Below, in pieces: positions 10,642 through 20,930 of a DNA stretch of 64,000 bases. Every line of letters begins with the position of its first letter. The first letter of the stretch is position 1. A program made the translations under genes and the position numbers. The stretch is from Salvator merianae (lineage: Eukaryota > Chordata > Lepidosauria > Squamata > Teiidae): the NCBI GenBank assembly GCA_003586115.2, contig QVOM02000021.1:14452185-14516184 (forward strand), given 5' to 3'. The notes beneath the pieces are model-generated. The model ran no database searches, was not told where the DNA came from, and saw nothing but the letters and a program-made list of their open reading frames with translations.

Positions 10642-11223
10642 GTATAGAACAAATGCTGGCCAATCGTGCACAAGGAGCACACAAGACAGGCTGCTGTATA
10701 GCTCATCACCAATTACAAATGAGCCTTTGCAGTGTAGATGTACTTAGCTGGGTAGTGAAAAGTCTGCAAGTGGAAAACTCAACTCAGAAGCCTGACAACC
10801 CAGCGCATCAATCCCTGAACTGCAGATATTTGCCATTTCTCATTAACAGAAGGAGAGCGATTGGGAAATATCAGTGAAATTTTCAGCATGGTATTGGAAA
10901 ACATGTGCACATACCAGGGAAAGCAGGTTATCAGGCATCTGGGAGGCTATAAGCCAGGTATGTGCCTACAGCTTGAAAGAAGTTTCTGCCAAACTCATGG
11001 CTGCGTTTGTGATTGCTCTTAATGGGAAAATGTAATAAACGGAATAGCTCAGTGGTGTCTTGTACAACTTGTAAGTTCCCACTGGGAAAAAAATATGTCA
11101 GATCTGTTATGTTCAAGTTATTAATTTTGTAATGGCTTCACCGTAATATAATGGTGGATGCTTTAACATTCTTTTTCATGCTTATAAATGCAAGCTTTGG
11201 CTTCCTGGGACCCACGAAGCTGG

Positions 11224-11290
11224 GTGAGTTCATAGTTCAGTGGTAAAACACATACTCAGGATATAGAAGGTCTCATGTAAAGAACATCCG
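11224..11290 (+). repeat. tRNA-like SINE fragment
   Basis: GTTCATAGTTCAGTGGTAAAACAC resembles the A-box half of the tRNA-derived SINE seen at 1262. The B-box region is degraded. Confidence 0.45.
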
Positions 11291-11467
11291 ATAATTATAA
11301 ACATCTTACATGTTTTTAAGCACCATCCCTCTATACAATTGGGAGGTTGGTGAAGATATGCTTCCTCACGTAGGCATTTGGCTAAAGAGGAGTTCTCCTT
11401 CAATGCGTCCTGCAACTGTTTTTAATTTTTTTGCACGTATTCTAACTGTTATAACCTGCCCTGCAAC

Positions 11468-11760
11468 TTTAGGGATTTATTTGTTTAAGAATTTATGTCC
11501 CACCCTTCACCCAAAGGTCTCAAGGCAGATCGTAATAATAAAAAGATAAAATACAGAGAATATTCTTAAAACATATTTGAAATATAACCCACCCCCTCCC
11601 TCCCTCCCTCCCTCCCTCTCTTCCTCCTGCCTCCTTCTCTGCTTCCCTCCCTCCCTGGAAGGACAATACTCAGAGGAAGCTAAACATCAAAGGCCTGGGT
11701 GCCAAGGTATGTCTTAACCAAGCACCAAAAACCATATAATGTTGATTTATCAGGGATATG
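11468..11760 (-). repeat. L2 LINE 3' end, antisense, containing a CCCT repeat
   Basis: TTTATGTCCCACCCTTCACC, CAAAGGTCTCAAGGCAG and GCCTGGGTGCCAAGGTATG follow the antisense L2 3' order and closely parallel 19050-19240. A pyrimidine-rich (CCCT)n tract lies inside it at about 11590-11660. Confidence 0.65.
11588..11660. repeat. CCCT-rich microsatellite
   Basis: Near-pure CTCC units with interruptions, lying within the L2 3' end. Confidence 0.85.
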
Positions 11761-11999
11761 AATGTAAATCATGAAAAAGTAAAATGTAGTAAATAGATAA
11801 ATGTTATAGATTAGTGGAAAGTACAAGGAACTTACCAATAGCATCTGGTGCAAACTGAACATAGTATGCTGTTTGTACAAACTGTGTAGAAATTAAGTGT
11901 CACGAAATGGGGAAATTGGGCACAGTCTGGACAAATATAGTGTAGTCCTATATAATCCTGTCCATCGCCTTCAAAAGAAACCTTTCTGGCAATTCCATC

Positions 12000-12278
12000 C
12001 CTTTCAGAGGTTGGTGGCCTTACAGTGAAAGAATGGGCCTTTTCTGTGGTGGCTCCCAGGCTATGGAATAGTCTTCCCTCCTACATATATTGGACCTTTT
12101 CACTGATGAGCTTTGAGTGATTAGTTAAAATGCTTCTATTTACCCAGGCTTTTAGTATCTAATTCTGCCTTGAGGGGTGGTGTGTCTATGCTTTTACTGC
12201 ATTTTAATTGTTGCTTTTACTCTTTATCTTGTTATGAATCATCCTAAGATAAAAATCAAATAAATAAATAAAGTGTGG
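12000..12278 (+). repeat. L2 LINE 3' end, sense
   Basis: GGTGGCTCCCAGGCTATGGAATAG encodes the degraded L2 block APRLWN. It is followed by a stop-rich 3' UTR and an A/T-rich tail ending AATAAATAAATAAAG. Confidence 0.7.
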
Positions 12279-12469
12279 ATGGGGATCAAACTAATTCTTT
12301 CTACTCATGTTTTGAAGCTAATTATACCTTATATTATAGCTGCTTTGGTATTAAATTAGGATTTCTCATTAATTTGTTTGATTATTCAATCAAAAGACTG
12401 AGATGAAAAAGTATGGTTTTAATATCTCTCTTCCCCACCCACCTCAGCATAGCCAGTGGCTGGAATAAT

Positions 12470-12620
12470 TTAGTTTCTGACTTGAGGGTATCCCAGAATT
12501 GGAATGCCACTACTGAAAAGGCCCTATTTTGAGCTCTGCAACAATGAACTGGGAATTATTAATAGGGTATTATGGCGGAAGGCTAGTGTTCCTGCACCTT
12601 TCATGTAGTTACACAGAAGA
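12470..12620 (-). repeat. Old L2 remnant, antisense
   Basis: GGAATGCCACTACTGAAAAG and GGCCCTATTTTGAG correspond to the antisense L2 segment just upstream of the RLWNSLP region in better copies. It is strongly diverged. Confidence 0.45.
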
Positions 12621-12629
12621 AGGAATTTC

Positions 12630-13585
12630 AGCAGATACAGCTTGCCTGATGAGCTACAGTTTCTGATCTACCAAAGATACAGCAGCTTTGTCTTCCCTTC
12701 CATCTGGCCACCCGGCCACCCTTGCTGCCCTCTAGCCCATCTGCCTTACTCTGCGGAGAGATAAACTCTTGGTGCTGGCTCCTGTTCCACCAGAAGAGAA
12801 CAGGTTTGTTTTTCAAAGGTGGCAACTGCTGAAAGCTTCCCTTGCGCACCCATCATAACTATTTCTGTTCCGTCCATGAAAAGGGCATTGTCCTTCTGTT
12901 ACAGGAAAAGAAGACGCTCAGCGTTATGTAGGGAGATGGAAATTTGGCTGAGGAACTGAGTGCATGCTTGACTGGTCCTGGGGTTCCTGTCTGGTCTCAT
13001 CATTTGAGGTCACATGTCTCCTTTGCTCCAGCAACACGGAATAATGAGCTGCCGGCAGTAATGAGTCAGCAAAAGCTAGTTAAGATTTTCCAGATGGAGT
13101 GCCACTTTGTGAACATGTGGTGTTTTCAGACAAATAGTGACAGCCTATTATAATTTGTTTAGCTCTTTTGGTTGTCCCTGTTTGATGAACTTTCACAATT
13201 AAGCGCCAGCTAATTACAGATGTTAAGGCAAAGCAGAATGTCTAACAGAAACTTCAGCAGATGGAGGGGAAAACGCAATGAATGTTCTTCTTTATCTTGC
13301 TAAAGGCACTCTATCTTAAATCTTAAATCTTTATCTTATTCTGTATATATTTCCCCGGGCTGAAGTCTTACGCAGACTCACTTGGGAGTAAGCCTCAGTT
13401 GGTCTTCTGAGAAGAAACCATCAGGACTGCACTGTACAACGGTGCGGTTCAATATAACATCTGCAAGGTATCCATCCCCCTCCACAAGCTCACAATGACA
13501 CACTTAGGTTTATTCTGCTTTATCTTTAAAAACAAACAACTAACTGGGGAATTGGTAACTGGTGGCTGGCCCAGAGTCAAACATG
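12630..13585. other. No gene recognised; short dispersed-repeat scrap near 13365-13440
   Basis: CACTTGGGAGTAAGCCTCAG and CAGGACTGCACTG resemble a short dispersed motif also seen in diverged form near 44755, 53490 and 60030. TGTTACAG followed by GAAAAGAAGACGC (about 12897-12920) looks like a splice acceptor, but no exon can be supported from it. Confidence 0.35.
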
Positions 13586-13589
13586 GATG

Positions 13590-13800
13590 TCTATGCAAAG
13601 AAGTAGCCATGTTGGTCTGGATCAGTAAGCAAGGGAGTTTAATAGCACCTTAGAGGCTAGCAGAGAAAAAGAAATTGGTAGCGTGAGCTTTTGTAGTCTA
13701 AGGCTGTGTTCAGACATAACAAAAGGGTGACTTGGAGGCGCCTCATAGAGACAGTGTGTAGCCCTCGTAGTCCCAAGTCTTCTCTAATCAACCTTTTCTA
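13590..13800. repeat. Dispersed repeat fragments
   Basis: AAGTAGCCATGTTGGTCTGG and TAGCACCTTAGAGGC match in style a repeat widespread in reptile genomes; a related scrap (GTGGCACCTTAAAGATTAAC) lies near 37400. At 13701 GGCTGTGTTCAGACATAAC looks like one end of a DNA element. The limits are uncertain. Confidence 0.4.
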
Positions 13801-15085
13801 GCATAGAATGCTTATGAGAAAGGAGAGGGGCAGACTGGTGTGTGAACAATCCCACCTAAGAGCCGTTTTTGAGCCACCTCAGAGATTTATTTTTTTTTTT
13901 TTTTTTTGTGGGATGTTTACTGTTGAACAGGGATTTGAGTCCAGGTCTCCAGTCCCAAGTCTGACTAGTTTTTCATTGAGTGAACTCTTTTTCATTAGAA
14001 TGGAAGATGCCATGATACTTTACAATGTACTTCTATGCACCTGTGCTCAGGTGGTAATCACACAATGTCCAAGAGACTTAATACGCAAGTATATTTGTAT
14101 AGCAGGGTTAGGGAACCTTTTGCTAATGGGAAAAATGACGCCCTGCAGTGCTATCAGGATTTCCCCGACATCCCTAGGTTTCACTTCTCATTGATTCTGC
14201 TTTGTACCTACCTTGAGTGCCTTTGCCTCACTTCTATATGTCCTTTTCTAAGTCGAAAGGTTTTTTTCTGAAGGGAGGGTACATAAGCTTCTAGTTTCTC
14301 TTCAGTGGAATGTTATTTGCTATACAAAGGTATCTAGTGCTGCTTCTACTCTTTCCATCACTGGCATCCAGCTTCAAGAAGGTTATCCATGAAAACATGA
14401 AACTGAAAAAGATTCCCAAGCCTGCTGTATAAAAGTTCAGTCTTAAATGTTAATGATACTTTGGAAACAATTGTGGGGAGTGAATGTCACCTTTCCCAGC
14501 AGAGTGGAAATATTAATATAGCAAGAGAACATCAATTTCTGGTCTATCATCACAGGAAACAAAAATAGAACTGTATTTCCAAGCCAGCATTTTAGTGTGG
14601 AATGTGAACTTCAGAACTACCTTTGGGCTTTTGAACAATGTTTTAGAAAAATGATGCTTGGGGCATCATTTATTTTACTGAAGAGTTGTTTTATCCTGTT
14701 TTTGGATAAATTACATCCAAAGAGGGTGGCAACTTCCTGCAAAAAATAATAACAAAATGCACAACATTAACCATTAAAATATAGGTATGGACAAAGGCAT
14801 AAAAGCAAAATCCACACTAAAATGTATATATGATAAAAGAGGGAGCAAGTTTCTCAAATTTCGGAAACCAGCTTGGATAAACAACTAATAAATATCCAAC
14901 TAAAACTTGAGAAGAAGTTGTCTGGTGGCTTTCTTCTGTGAGGTCTTTCCACATTTTTGGCTCTGCCATCAAAGAAGTCTCCATCCTCGGTTAGAGTTGA
15001 CAGGATACACAGTCCAGAACTTGAAGGCACAACATTGATGAAGCCTAGTCTAATTAAAGGAAATGAACAAAGTGTATACTTTGCC
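13801..15085. other. No gene recognised; poly-T tract near 13889-13908
   Basis: The 128-codon ORF at 13808-14194 contains a poly-Phe run encoded by the poly-T tract and has no recognisable motif, so I treat it as chance. AGGGTTAGGGAACC at 14104 resembles a hAT end but has no partner. Confidence 0.4.
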
Positions 15086-15086
15086 T

Positions 15087-15263
15087 GGTTAGATGGGAGT
15101 TGTCACTGATAATGTTTGAGAACCTACACCTGACACAGTATAAAAGGAAGGGTCTTCCAGATATTTCTGAACTACAACTGCCATGTGTGGAATCTTTAGA
15201 GTTGAATGAATGCTGGGAGTTGTAGTTCTGGAACATGTAGAGGGCCACAGTTGAGCATCCCTG
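15087..15263. mobile_element. Degraded hAT-like palindromic element
   Basis: CTGAACTACAACTGCCATG pairs with GGGAGTTGTAGTTCTGG, and the right end GGCCACAGTTGAGCATCCCTG has the form of a hAT terminus. The left terminus is missing and no target duplication is visible. A better copy of the same type lies at 50009-50165. Confidence 0.5.
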
Positions 15264-15269
15264 GTATAA

Positions 15270-15318
15270 AGCATGGATGGATGGATGATTAGGTAGGTAG
15301 GTAGGTAGGTAGATGGAT
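15270..15318. repeat. ATGG / TAGG tetranucleotide microsatellite
   Basis: ATGG units are followed by five or six AGGT units and then a return to ATGG. Confidence 0.9.
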
Positions 15319-15324
15319 GTAAGA

Positions 15325-15500
15325 GCTTCACCAGCACTGATAGCCTTCAAAAGAACACTTAAAATCCATTTATTTAGACAGGCTTTTGACTAGTAACTAG
15401 TTTATCACTTTGCTATTTAATTTTAATTTAGTAAATATGTTGTTTTGCCAACTGCTCTAAAACATTGGTATTAGATGCTGTGTAAATGTAAGAAAACATG
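15325..15500 (+). repeat. L2 LINE 3' fragment, sense
   Basis: The order CACTTAAAATCCATTTATTT, AGACAGGCTTTTGAC and then an A/T-rich 3' UTR matches the segment after the RLWNSLP block in L2 (compare 12110-12200). Confidence 0.55.
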
Positions 15501-15581
15501 TATATAAAACATCAGCAGAAGGCAACTGAGCACTGCTTACTTTCAGAAATAGATGACCAAATAAAGAAAAGGGGGGGAAAT

Positions 15582-15603
15582 CTAATTAATTAATTAATTA
15601 ATT
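15582..15603. repeat. TTAA microsatellite
   Basis: About five AATT units in a row. Confidence 0.85.
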
Positions 15604-15755
15604 CTGTATTTAACTGTTCAGAAGTGTGGGCCCAAACTCAAAGAGCAGAGATTTAAATAAACTAACGTAATGTGAATAATCCTTATCTTCAGAAGTCATA
15701 AATAGTGCCGGTAAAGCTGCTCTGTCTGAGATCACTTGTGAGCTTTTATGAAAAT

Positions 15756-15772
15756 TGTGTGTGTGTGTGTGA
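15756..15772. repeat. GT dinucleotide run
   Basis: About eight GT units. Confidence 0.85.
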
Positions 15773-16184
15773 GCATTCATATGCATGTGCTGCACACAAT
15801 CCAGTGAACTCCTCTGAAATCTGCAAATGTTGCTCCCTTATTTATTTTAAAACATCTGCTACCTGCCTTCCCTCTTAGAAAGCACAAAATTTCTTTCCAC
15901 AAAAACCAAGCCACAAATATCAGTTATGCCGCTCTAAAAACCACTGGAAAAAAGCTCCATAGATTATTACAACTCAGTGTGGGGCAATACAATGCAGAAC
16001 ATTTTAACTCCCTGCATATCAAAGGCTTCTTTAAAAAGATTTCTAAACTGGCTTCCAGAGAGCCGTTGAAAAGTGAATGAGGTACACACGCTTGGTTCAG
16101 AAGAGAGTTGAGATAGGGACCTGGTGAGTACGTAGAAGCATCCAGTACGGTTTTCTTCTCGACTATAAGAAAGTGGTTTGGCAC

Positions 16185-16278
16185 TGTGTTCTTCTGGAAC
16201 GCGGCCAGGGATTAGACTGAGACTTCTGCATGCAAAACAGATGCTGTGCCACCGAGCTACAGCCGCTCTGCTCCCCCT
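16185..16278 (-). repeat. tRNA-derived SINE, antisense
   Basis: Read on the minus strand the block gives TAGCTCGGTGGCACAGCATC (A-box region), then TTTGCATGCAGAAG and AGTCTAATCCCTGG (B-box region), typical of an Ala-like tRNA-derived SINE. It lies just upstream of the putative exon at 16307, so it would be intronic. Confidence 0.65.
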
Positions 16279-16306
16279 CCTTCATCAGATGTCTTCTCCT
16301 TTCCAG

Positions 16307-16416
16307 GAAGCTGACAACCAGCGTGTCCACATCTTGGACTCATGGTCCACTATGGGATACAAAAGACGTGATAAAGCTCCAGTGTCTTCCACATTCCGTG
16401 CCACTGACCAAATCTG
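16307..16416 (+). CDS. Putative internal coding exon of an unidentified gene
   Basis: The 110-nt block follows a strong acceptor, a pyrimidine-rich tract ending TTCTCCTTTCCAG, and ends at a plausible donor, CTG|GTTAGT. In the frame starting at 16308 it reads KLTTSVSTSW, then DTKDVIKLQCLP and ends SVPLTKS plus one leftover base. That base joins exactly in frame with the block at 16800, restoring a Gly codon. The alternative frame is also open here but reaches a stop after 34 codons of the next block. I do not recognise the protein and see no domain. Any 5' exons would lie to the left; none was found. It could also be a chance ORF with good splice-like sites. Confidence 0.42.
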
Positions 16417-16424
16417 GTTAGTTA

Positions 16425-16545
16425 TCAATATCTATCTATCTATACATCCATTTATCTATGCATCCATTGGATTTTTATACCACGCAATACTGCAGTTTCA
16501 GGGCAATGTACAATGGAAAAAAACATATAAAAAGTGGAAGATAAA
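16425..16545 (-). repeat. LINE 3'-end scrap with TATC repeat
   Basis: A short TATC run is followed by ATTTTTATACCACGCAATAC and CAGGGCAATGTACAATGG, which resembles an antisense L2-type 3' end. It lies in the putative 383-bp intron. Confidence 0.45.
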
Positions 16546-16799
16546 AATGAAGTAAAAATAAAAATATAAAAAGTAAGGGTCCAAATGTATATAAAAAAGA
16601 TGTCTTAAGGACAAGGTGACTACAGAAAAAATTAAAAAGTAGCAGGTCCACACATTACTCCTAAAGGCTTAGAAAAGAGGAGGCTTATTAATGCCTAGGG
16701 CAAAAGAATGCTCTTTTCCAGATGGCTTGGCTTCACACAAGTTGACATTTTGCACATTTTTTACTTTTTCAACCAAATTGTCCATTTGTCTTTGTACAG

Positions 16800-17053
16800 G
16801 TCCATCGGCATCCAGAATAGCTGGGCTAGTAGAGAAGGTTCCAGCTCCACAGCAAGGACCCCCAGACATAGCTATAAAGCCACCCAGAAGCTCCTTGCCT
16901 AGTAACCAAGGATACTGCAGGAAATCTAGGGAATTTTGCCCAGCCTCTGCAGATAATCCCTTTGACTCGTATGTCCAAAGGCAGCCTTTCAGATATCGTG
17001 GTCCTGACTTTTCAGAGAAAGACATACACGATGCATGGTCTGTGTTGTGCTAG
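16800..17053 (+). CDS. Putative terminal coding exon of an unidentified gene
   Basis: The block follows a long pyrimidine-rich tract ending TTTGTCTTTGTACAG. In the frame inherited from 16307-16416 it stays open for 84 codons to TAG at 17051-17053. The peptide is polar and proline-rich: SASRIAGLVEKVPAPQQGPP, then KPPRSSLPSNQGYCRK, DNPFDSYVQRQPFRYRG and finally EKDIHDAWSVLC. It has no membrane segment, signal peptide or domain that I can name. Its composition looks like real coding sequence rather than translated repeat, and no repeat is recognisable beneath it. The sequence after the stop (17055-17165) is an old hAT-like scrap. No AATAAA polyadenylation signal was found close downstream. The opposite strand also has a 118-codon ORF, so openness alone is weak proof. 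Confidence 0.48.
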
Positions 17054-17054
17054 A

Positions 17055-17170
17055 TCAGGCTTACTTGATTTGATACCCCCATGTATGGTTTACTACAACT
17101 CCCAATAACCCCTGACAATGTTGATTAGCACTGGTGAGAAACGTAGTACAAAATTTGTAACATCAGGTTG
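17055..17170. repeat. Old hAT-like element scrap
   Basis: TTTACTACAACTCCCAATAACC resembles the ACTACAACTCCCATCA core of the hAT-like palindromes at 15087 and 50009. Confidence 0.4.
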
Positions 17171-17900
17171 ACAAAGGCTAATCTAGATTGTATTTGCTAT
17201 TTGTATTAATTTAGCCTGGGCAGGATGATGAATTGCAATAACCTCTATACAGTGTCCTCTGGGAAAGATAACAGGGACTTTTATTGCTCCACTGTTCCCA
17301 GATATTGACATATGTAGGTCATACATACATTTATGTCCCGTGAATTGTAAAATGCCATTCTCAAGATTTGGGGGGCTGTGCCTTTTCAACCCCCTAACAT
17401 TTTTTCACATTTCCCCTCCTGGCTTAAGCTGCACAGTGGAACTTCAATTCTATAAAGCTTTGTGCTGGCTTCACCTTTTTTGATTCCCATGCAGCAGGCA
17501 CTGCAGTTCCACGTCATATCTCTGTCTGTAAGTGCCCTTAACCTCTCTCAATTGCTATGTTAATTTTGACTATGCACTTTCCCTTTGAACAGGTCCCGGC
17601 CTTCCCTCTGCAGCCAGCTGGGCTGCTAGCACATTCAAAAAACCTGAATGCAATGCTGTCAGTGCCTCTGATTGTCACAGAGCCACTGTCTCCATCTCTG
17701 CTTCTAAAGAGAAATAGTGTTGTCTGCTTTTCAGGCCCAATTCCAGTCTTCCCAAAGGTTCTTCAAAACATTTAAGAGACAGTCCTTTTTGCCAGTGGAA
17801 TTTCCCTGAGAAATGCCAAGAAAAATTGCCTTGAGAAAAATTATACACACACATGGACACGTGCTTTCAATTGTTTGCAAGGAATTGAACACATTGCAAA
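17171..17900. other. No identifiable feature
   Basis: No clear repeat or exon was seen. The ORF at 17557-17775 has no convincing splice context. Confidence 0.4.
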
Positions 17901-17904
17901 AGTC

Positions 17905-18345
17905 TGTGGCCCAGTCCAGATGAGGGGAATATAGTGCCATTATGGCACCACTATGGTGGGTTTGCCACATGTATCTGTGGCAGTCCCACCACCATAGCTG
18001 CAATATATCCCCCCTAAAATGCTCAGTAGCCTATTTTAGGAAAACCTGACTCTTATGGTGGGTTTTCCTGAAATAGCATTATTACTTACTTTCTGAACAG
18101 AGCAGCCATCTTCACTGTGGCCAAAAAAGATGGCTGCATATGAGTGGCAGTGGCATCGCACACGGGTTATTTTGTGCAGGCAAAATACCTGGATATGAGC
18201 ATCCACCACTCCTATGGGGGGTGCTGAAAAGATGATGTGCATGTGCAGTGATCACGATCGTGCACTTCCAGGTATTTCATGCCAGAAAAATACCCGGATG
18301 TGTGCATCACTAAAATGTGCACAGGCAGCATAGGCCCTCATGCTA
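17905..18345. mobile_element. Probable non-autonomous DNA element with internal inverted repeats
   Basis: Internal complementary motifs occur in pairs: CTATTTTAGGAAAACC against GGTTTTCCTGAAATAG, and GCCATCTTCACTGTGGCC against AAAAAAGATGGC. ATACCTGGATATGAGCATC and ATACCCGGATGTGTGCATC form a direct repeat. GGCCCAGTCCAGATG and GCATAGGCCC are candidate ends. No target duplication was identified. Confidence 0.5.
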
Positions 18346-18368
18346 TCTATTTATTTATTTATTTGCAT
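18345..18368. repeat. TTTA microsatellite
   Basis: Four or five ATTT units followed by a CATCTATC scrap. Confidence 0.75.
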
Positions 18369-18547
18369 CTATCTAGCCAACAGGTAATGATTCTGGAGGG
18401 ACTTTTCTTTTTGCCAAAGTTTAAGTTTTTATTAATTGAGTTTGCATATACAGAAAAAAATCATACTAATATTTACATAATAACCCAGTGACCCTTACCC
18501 ACCCGACCCCTCTATTGGCTTTTGGTCTGAAATCCATTTCAAATGGC

Positions 18548-18668
18548 CAATATAATCTATATAATCTATATAGTATATATAATCTATGAATTATATATAC
18601 AATTTATAATCTATATATAATCTATATCTATATCTATCTATCTGTCTATCTATATAATCTATGAAATA
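18548..18668. repeat. Compound AT-rich tandem repeat (ATAATCT / TATC units)
   Basis: TATAATCTATATAATCTAT is iterated, grading into TATATA and then TATCTATCTATCTGTC. It is a low-complexity tract capable of cruciform structure. Confidence 0.85.
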
Positions 18669-19025
18669 TTGTGACGTAATTCAGTTACTGCCCAAATACA
18701 GTCCATTGCTAGAAACAATTTAAAGGAGGCATATTTAAACTTCAGATATTATTCAGAAATGCTATGAAAGAAGCCCATATTTCCTGCCATCAGGCTTTTC
18801 TCTGGAATAGTGCCTGTTAGTGCAATATTCAGTCTGAAACCAGCCTATGCTAGTGAGACTCCAGCCACCTGTCATCTTAATTTGCTAAATGAGCTTTATC
18901 GTACTAATCACCATATGCAGATTTTATGTTACTTATGGACCTATCTCCCAAATCCATATTTGGCATTAATGTGCGTTAAATCAAGAAGGGTTTAATTCCT
19001 TTACTTTAATTCCAGTTATTATAAC
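18669..19025. other. No identifiable feature
   Basis: Repeat-poor stretch without an exon that can be supported. Confidence 0.4.
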
Positions 19026-19029
19026 TTGC

Positions 19030-19592
19030 CAGTAATTCATTTATTTATTCAGATATTTATATCCCAACCTTCACCCAAAGGTGTCCCATGACAGGTTACA
19101 ACAATAAAAATATAAAATCCATAGAACAGACTGAAACATACTTAAATTGTAACTGTCCCTCCTTCCCAGACAGGACAACATTCAGAAGAAACTAAATATC
19201 AAAAGCCTGAGTGAAGTGGTATGTTTTAACCAGGTGCAGAAAACCATATAATGTTAATGCCTGGAGTTACTTCTATGGGACAGCTGTTAAAACGTCTGGG
19301 AGCCCCCACAGAAAAGGCCCTCTTATATGCCACCACCCCTTGTACCTTTAAGAGTGACGGTCACCTTGTGATCTTAATATTTATGGGGGGAAATGCTCTT
19401 TCAGATATTGGGACCCAAGCCATTTAGGGCTTTAGATGTCAATTATCATCACCTTGAATTGGGTTCTGTAGCAAATAGATAGCCAGTGCAGATCTTTCAA
19501 GACCAGTATGGTGTGCATCCAGCCAGAAACTCTTGTCAGCAGTTGAGCAGCTGCATTCTGCGCTAGTTCCAGCTTCCAGACCGTGTGATATT
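19030..19592 (-). repeat. L2 LINE 3' region, antisense
   Basis: It runs from the 3' UTR (TTATATCCCAACCTTCACCC) through GCCTGAGTGAAGTGGTATG, CTGGGAGCCCCCACAGAAAAG, GGACCCAAGCCATTTAGGGC and AGCCAGTGCAGATCTTTC to CATTCTGCGCTAGTTCCAG. The order is the same as the minus-strand copy at 7744-8755. The reading frame is destroyed. Confidence 0.75.
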
Positions 19593-19599
19593 TTGGTTC

Positions 19600-20800
19600 A
19601 TTGATTACAAATGGGTGGCTTTAGATTGTAAGAAAGTGCCCTATTGAATCAGCACTGAGATTTTTATAGAGGTTTTTAAATAAACAAATAGCCTGTTCTG
19701 TTAACCCCCAGATGCCTAAGGGAAATCCAAAACAATGCACGAGCCCTATAGCACTCTTGCTGCTCACGGTTCCCAGCAGTGAGGCTTCAGTGGTAAACCA
19801 TGTGCACCTGAAATGGCATTGCACTGGCATTGTGAGGTGGGGGAGTGTGAGGGAGAGAGTAACTCGCAATTATTTATTTCTTTGCATTTTCTTTGCATAT
19901 AATTAGTCAATGCCCTTTGAAATCTGAGAGCAGCCAGCAAGTGTAGCCTTGATGGATTGCACATCGAAGCCCTTGTTTGTCACCATTTCCTGATTTCATG
20001 CGCTATCACCAAATCACCAGTTAGCTCTGTTACCTGCATTTGCATGCCAATTGCCACTGGGCAAAAGCATAGCTGCGTCCTTAACTGTAACTGGTTAACA
20101 AACCCACAGGGAAGCTACTTTCTTCCAGGGTCTCTTGTCTGCCTTTCGTTTGAGTATGCCACATTCTAAAAGGCATGCTATAATTTAAATTGTGGGGTGA
20201 GTTTTTTGTTGCGACGTCACAGTGCTCAGGTGTAGGACAGGAGTTTTGAAAAGGAAGATTTTGAATGAAGCATATATTTTAGAGGCTTCTGCCTTAAGGT
20301 CTCCAACAGATTTTAAGAATAAAAAAAGTTATGGTTCCAGGATACAGTAAAACTCTCTTTCTCCAGTGGTAAAACTGTTGTATTTGAAAGAGGTTTTACA
20401 CCTAAAATGAAAATTAAATCAGTGAAGAAGAGAGAAGAGGTGAGAATTCAAATCCTGGAGCTGGCTTCATCCACTGGAACTGAAAGCAAAATTCAGCACC
20501 AGCAGAATCCAAGAATTTCCTTACTTATAAACATTAATCCTCCTTTACCCCCTGGAACTCCAGAACAAGAAGGGTCTACCTGGAACGCAGGTGTATCGTA
20601 TAGATGGAAGAAGTGAGAAGGGCAGACTGTTATATAACAGAAAGGTAATTCTCTGATGAAATAATGTTTATAAGTAGGTATGTTCTTGCACACAGAGGCT
20701 TAGAAGTCTAAGTGTATCCTATTACCTACTTGCCAAGGTTTGATAAACTAAGCACGTGCTTGTGGTGTCATTAAAGGTAAAGCTTCAGCTATTGACTACA
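19600..20800. other. Repeat-poor stretch; no gene supported
   Basis: The sequence at about 19850-20150 lacks recognisable repeats and contains a perfect octamer ATTTGCAT (20037-20044). GCGACGTCAC at 20211-20220 is a 7-of-8 CRE match. The ORF at 20407-20616 follows a weak tRNA-like scrap (CTCCAGTGGTAAAACTG) and is not supported as a gene. Confidence 0.35.
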
Positions 20801-20804
20801 TGGT

Positions 20805-20930
20805 CCCTTCCATTTTGGGAACCAGGTTGCAGAAGGGCTTTGCCCTTGCCAGGGGTTGGATCAGAGACCTTCTGTGTCCAAAACAGGTGCTTTACTACCG
20901 TTATGCTAAAGCTACTCCCCAAAACAGTAA
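20805..20930 (-). repeat. tRNA-derived SINE, antisense
   Basis: The minus strand gives GTAGCTTTAGCATAACGGTAG as the A-box region, then GGACACAGAAGGTCTCTGATC and a B-box-like TCCAACCCC. It belongs to the same SINE group as 16185 and 22742, in degraded form. Confidence 0.6.

Larger units (their letters stand above)
9763..10815. mobile_element. Large foldback DNA element, split by later insertions
   Basis: Left-arm motifs GTGCTGGGTTGTTAAG, GAGTTTTCCATTTGCAG and CAGTGCAAAGACTCACCTGTAG (9778-9870) are mirrored by the reverse complement of 10730-10810. After the BovB insert the left arm resumes as TTGGTGACGGGCTAT...CCTGTCCTGTGCTCCTTG, mirrored by 10650-10716. Joining 9763-9870 to 10335-10422 makes the left arm collinear with the right. 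The loop contains the hAT MITE 10431-10641. The termini are uncertain and no superfamily is assigned. Removing the insertions leaves an element of roughly 370-380 bp. Confidence 0.75.

Noticed and set aside
10391..10877. Overlapping ORFs of 97-118 codons on both strands
   Set aside because: They are produced by the inverted arms of the hAT foldback element; mirrored open frames are expected from a palindrome.
13808..14194. 128-codon ORF
   Set aside because: It contains a run of phenylalanines from a poly-T tract and shows no motif.
16178..16555. The 125-codon single ORF as a gene in its own right
   Set aside because: It begins inside an antisense SINE and runs into a TATC repeat; only the spliced sub-block 16307-16416 is worth keeping, and in a different frame.
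20407..20616. 69-codon ORF with a coding-like peptide (NPPLPPGTPEQEG)
   Set aside because: It follows a degraded tRNA-like scrap, has no clear splice boundaries and matches nothing I know. Openness over 69 codons is not enough.
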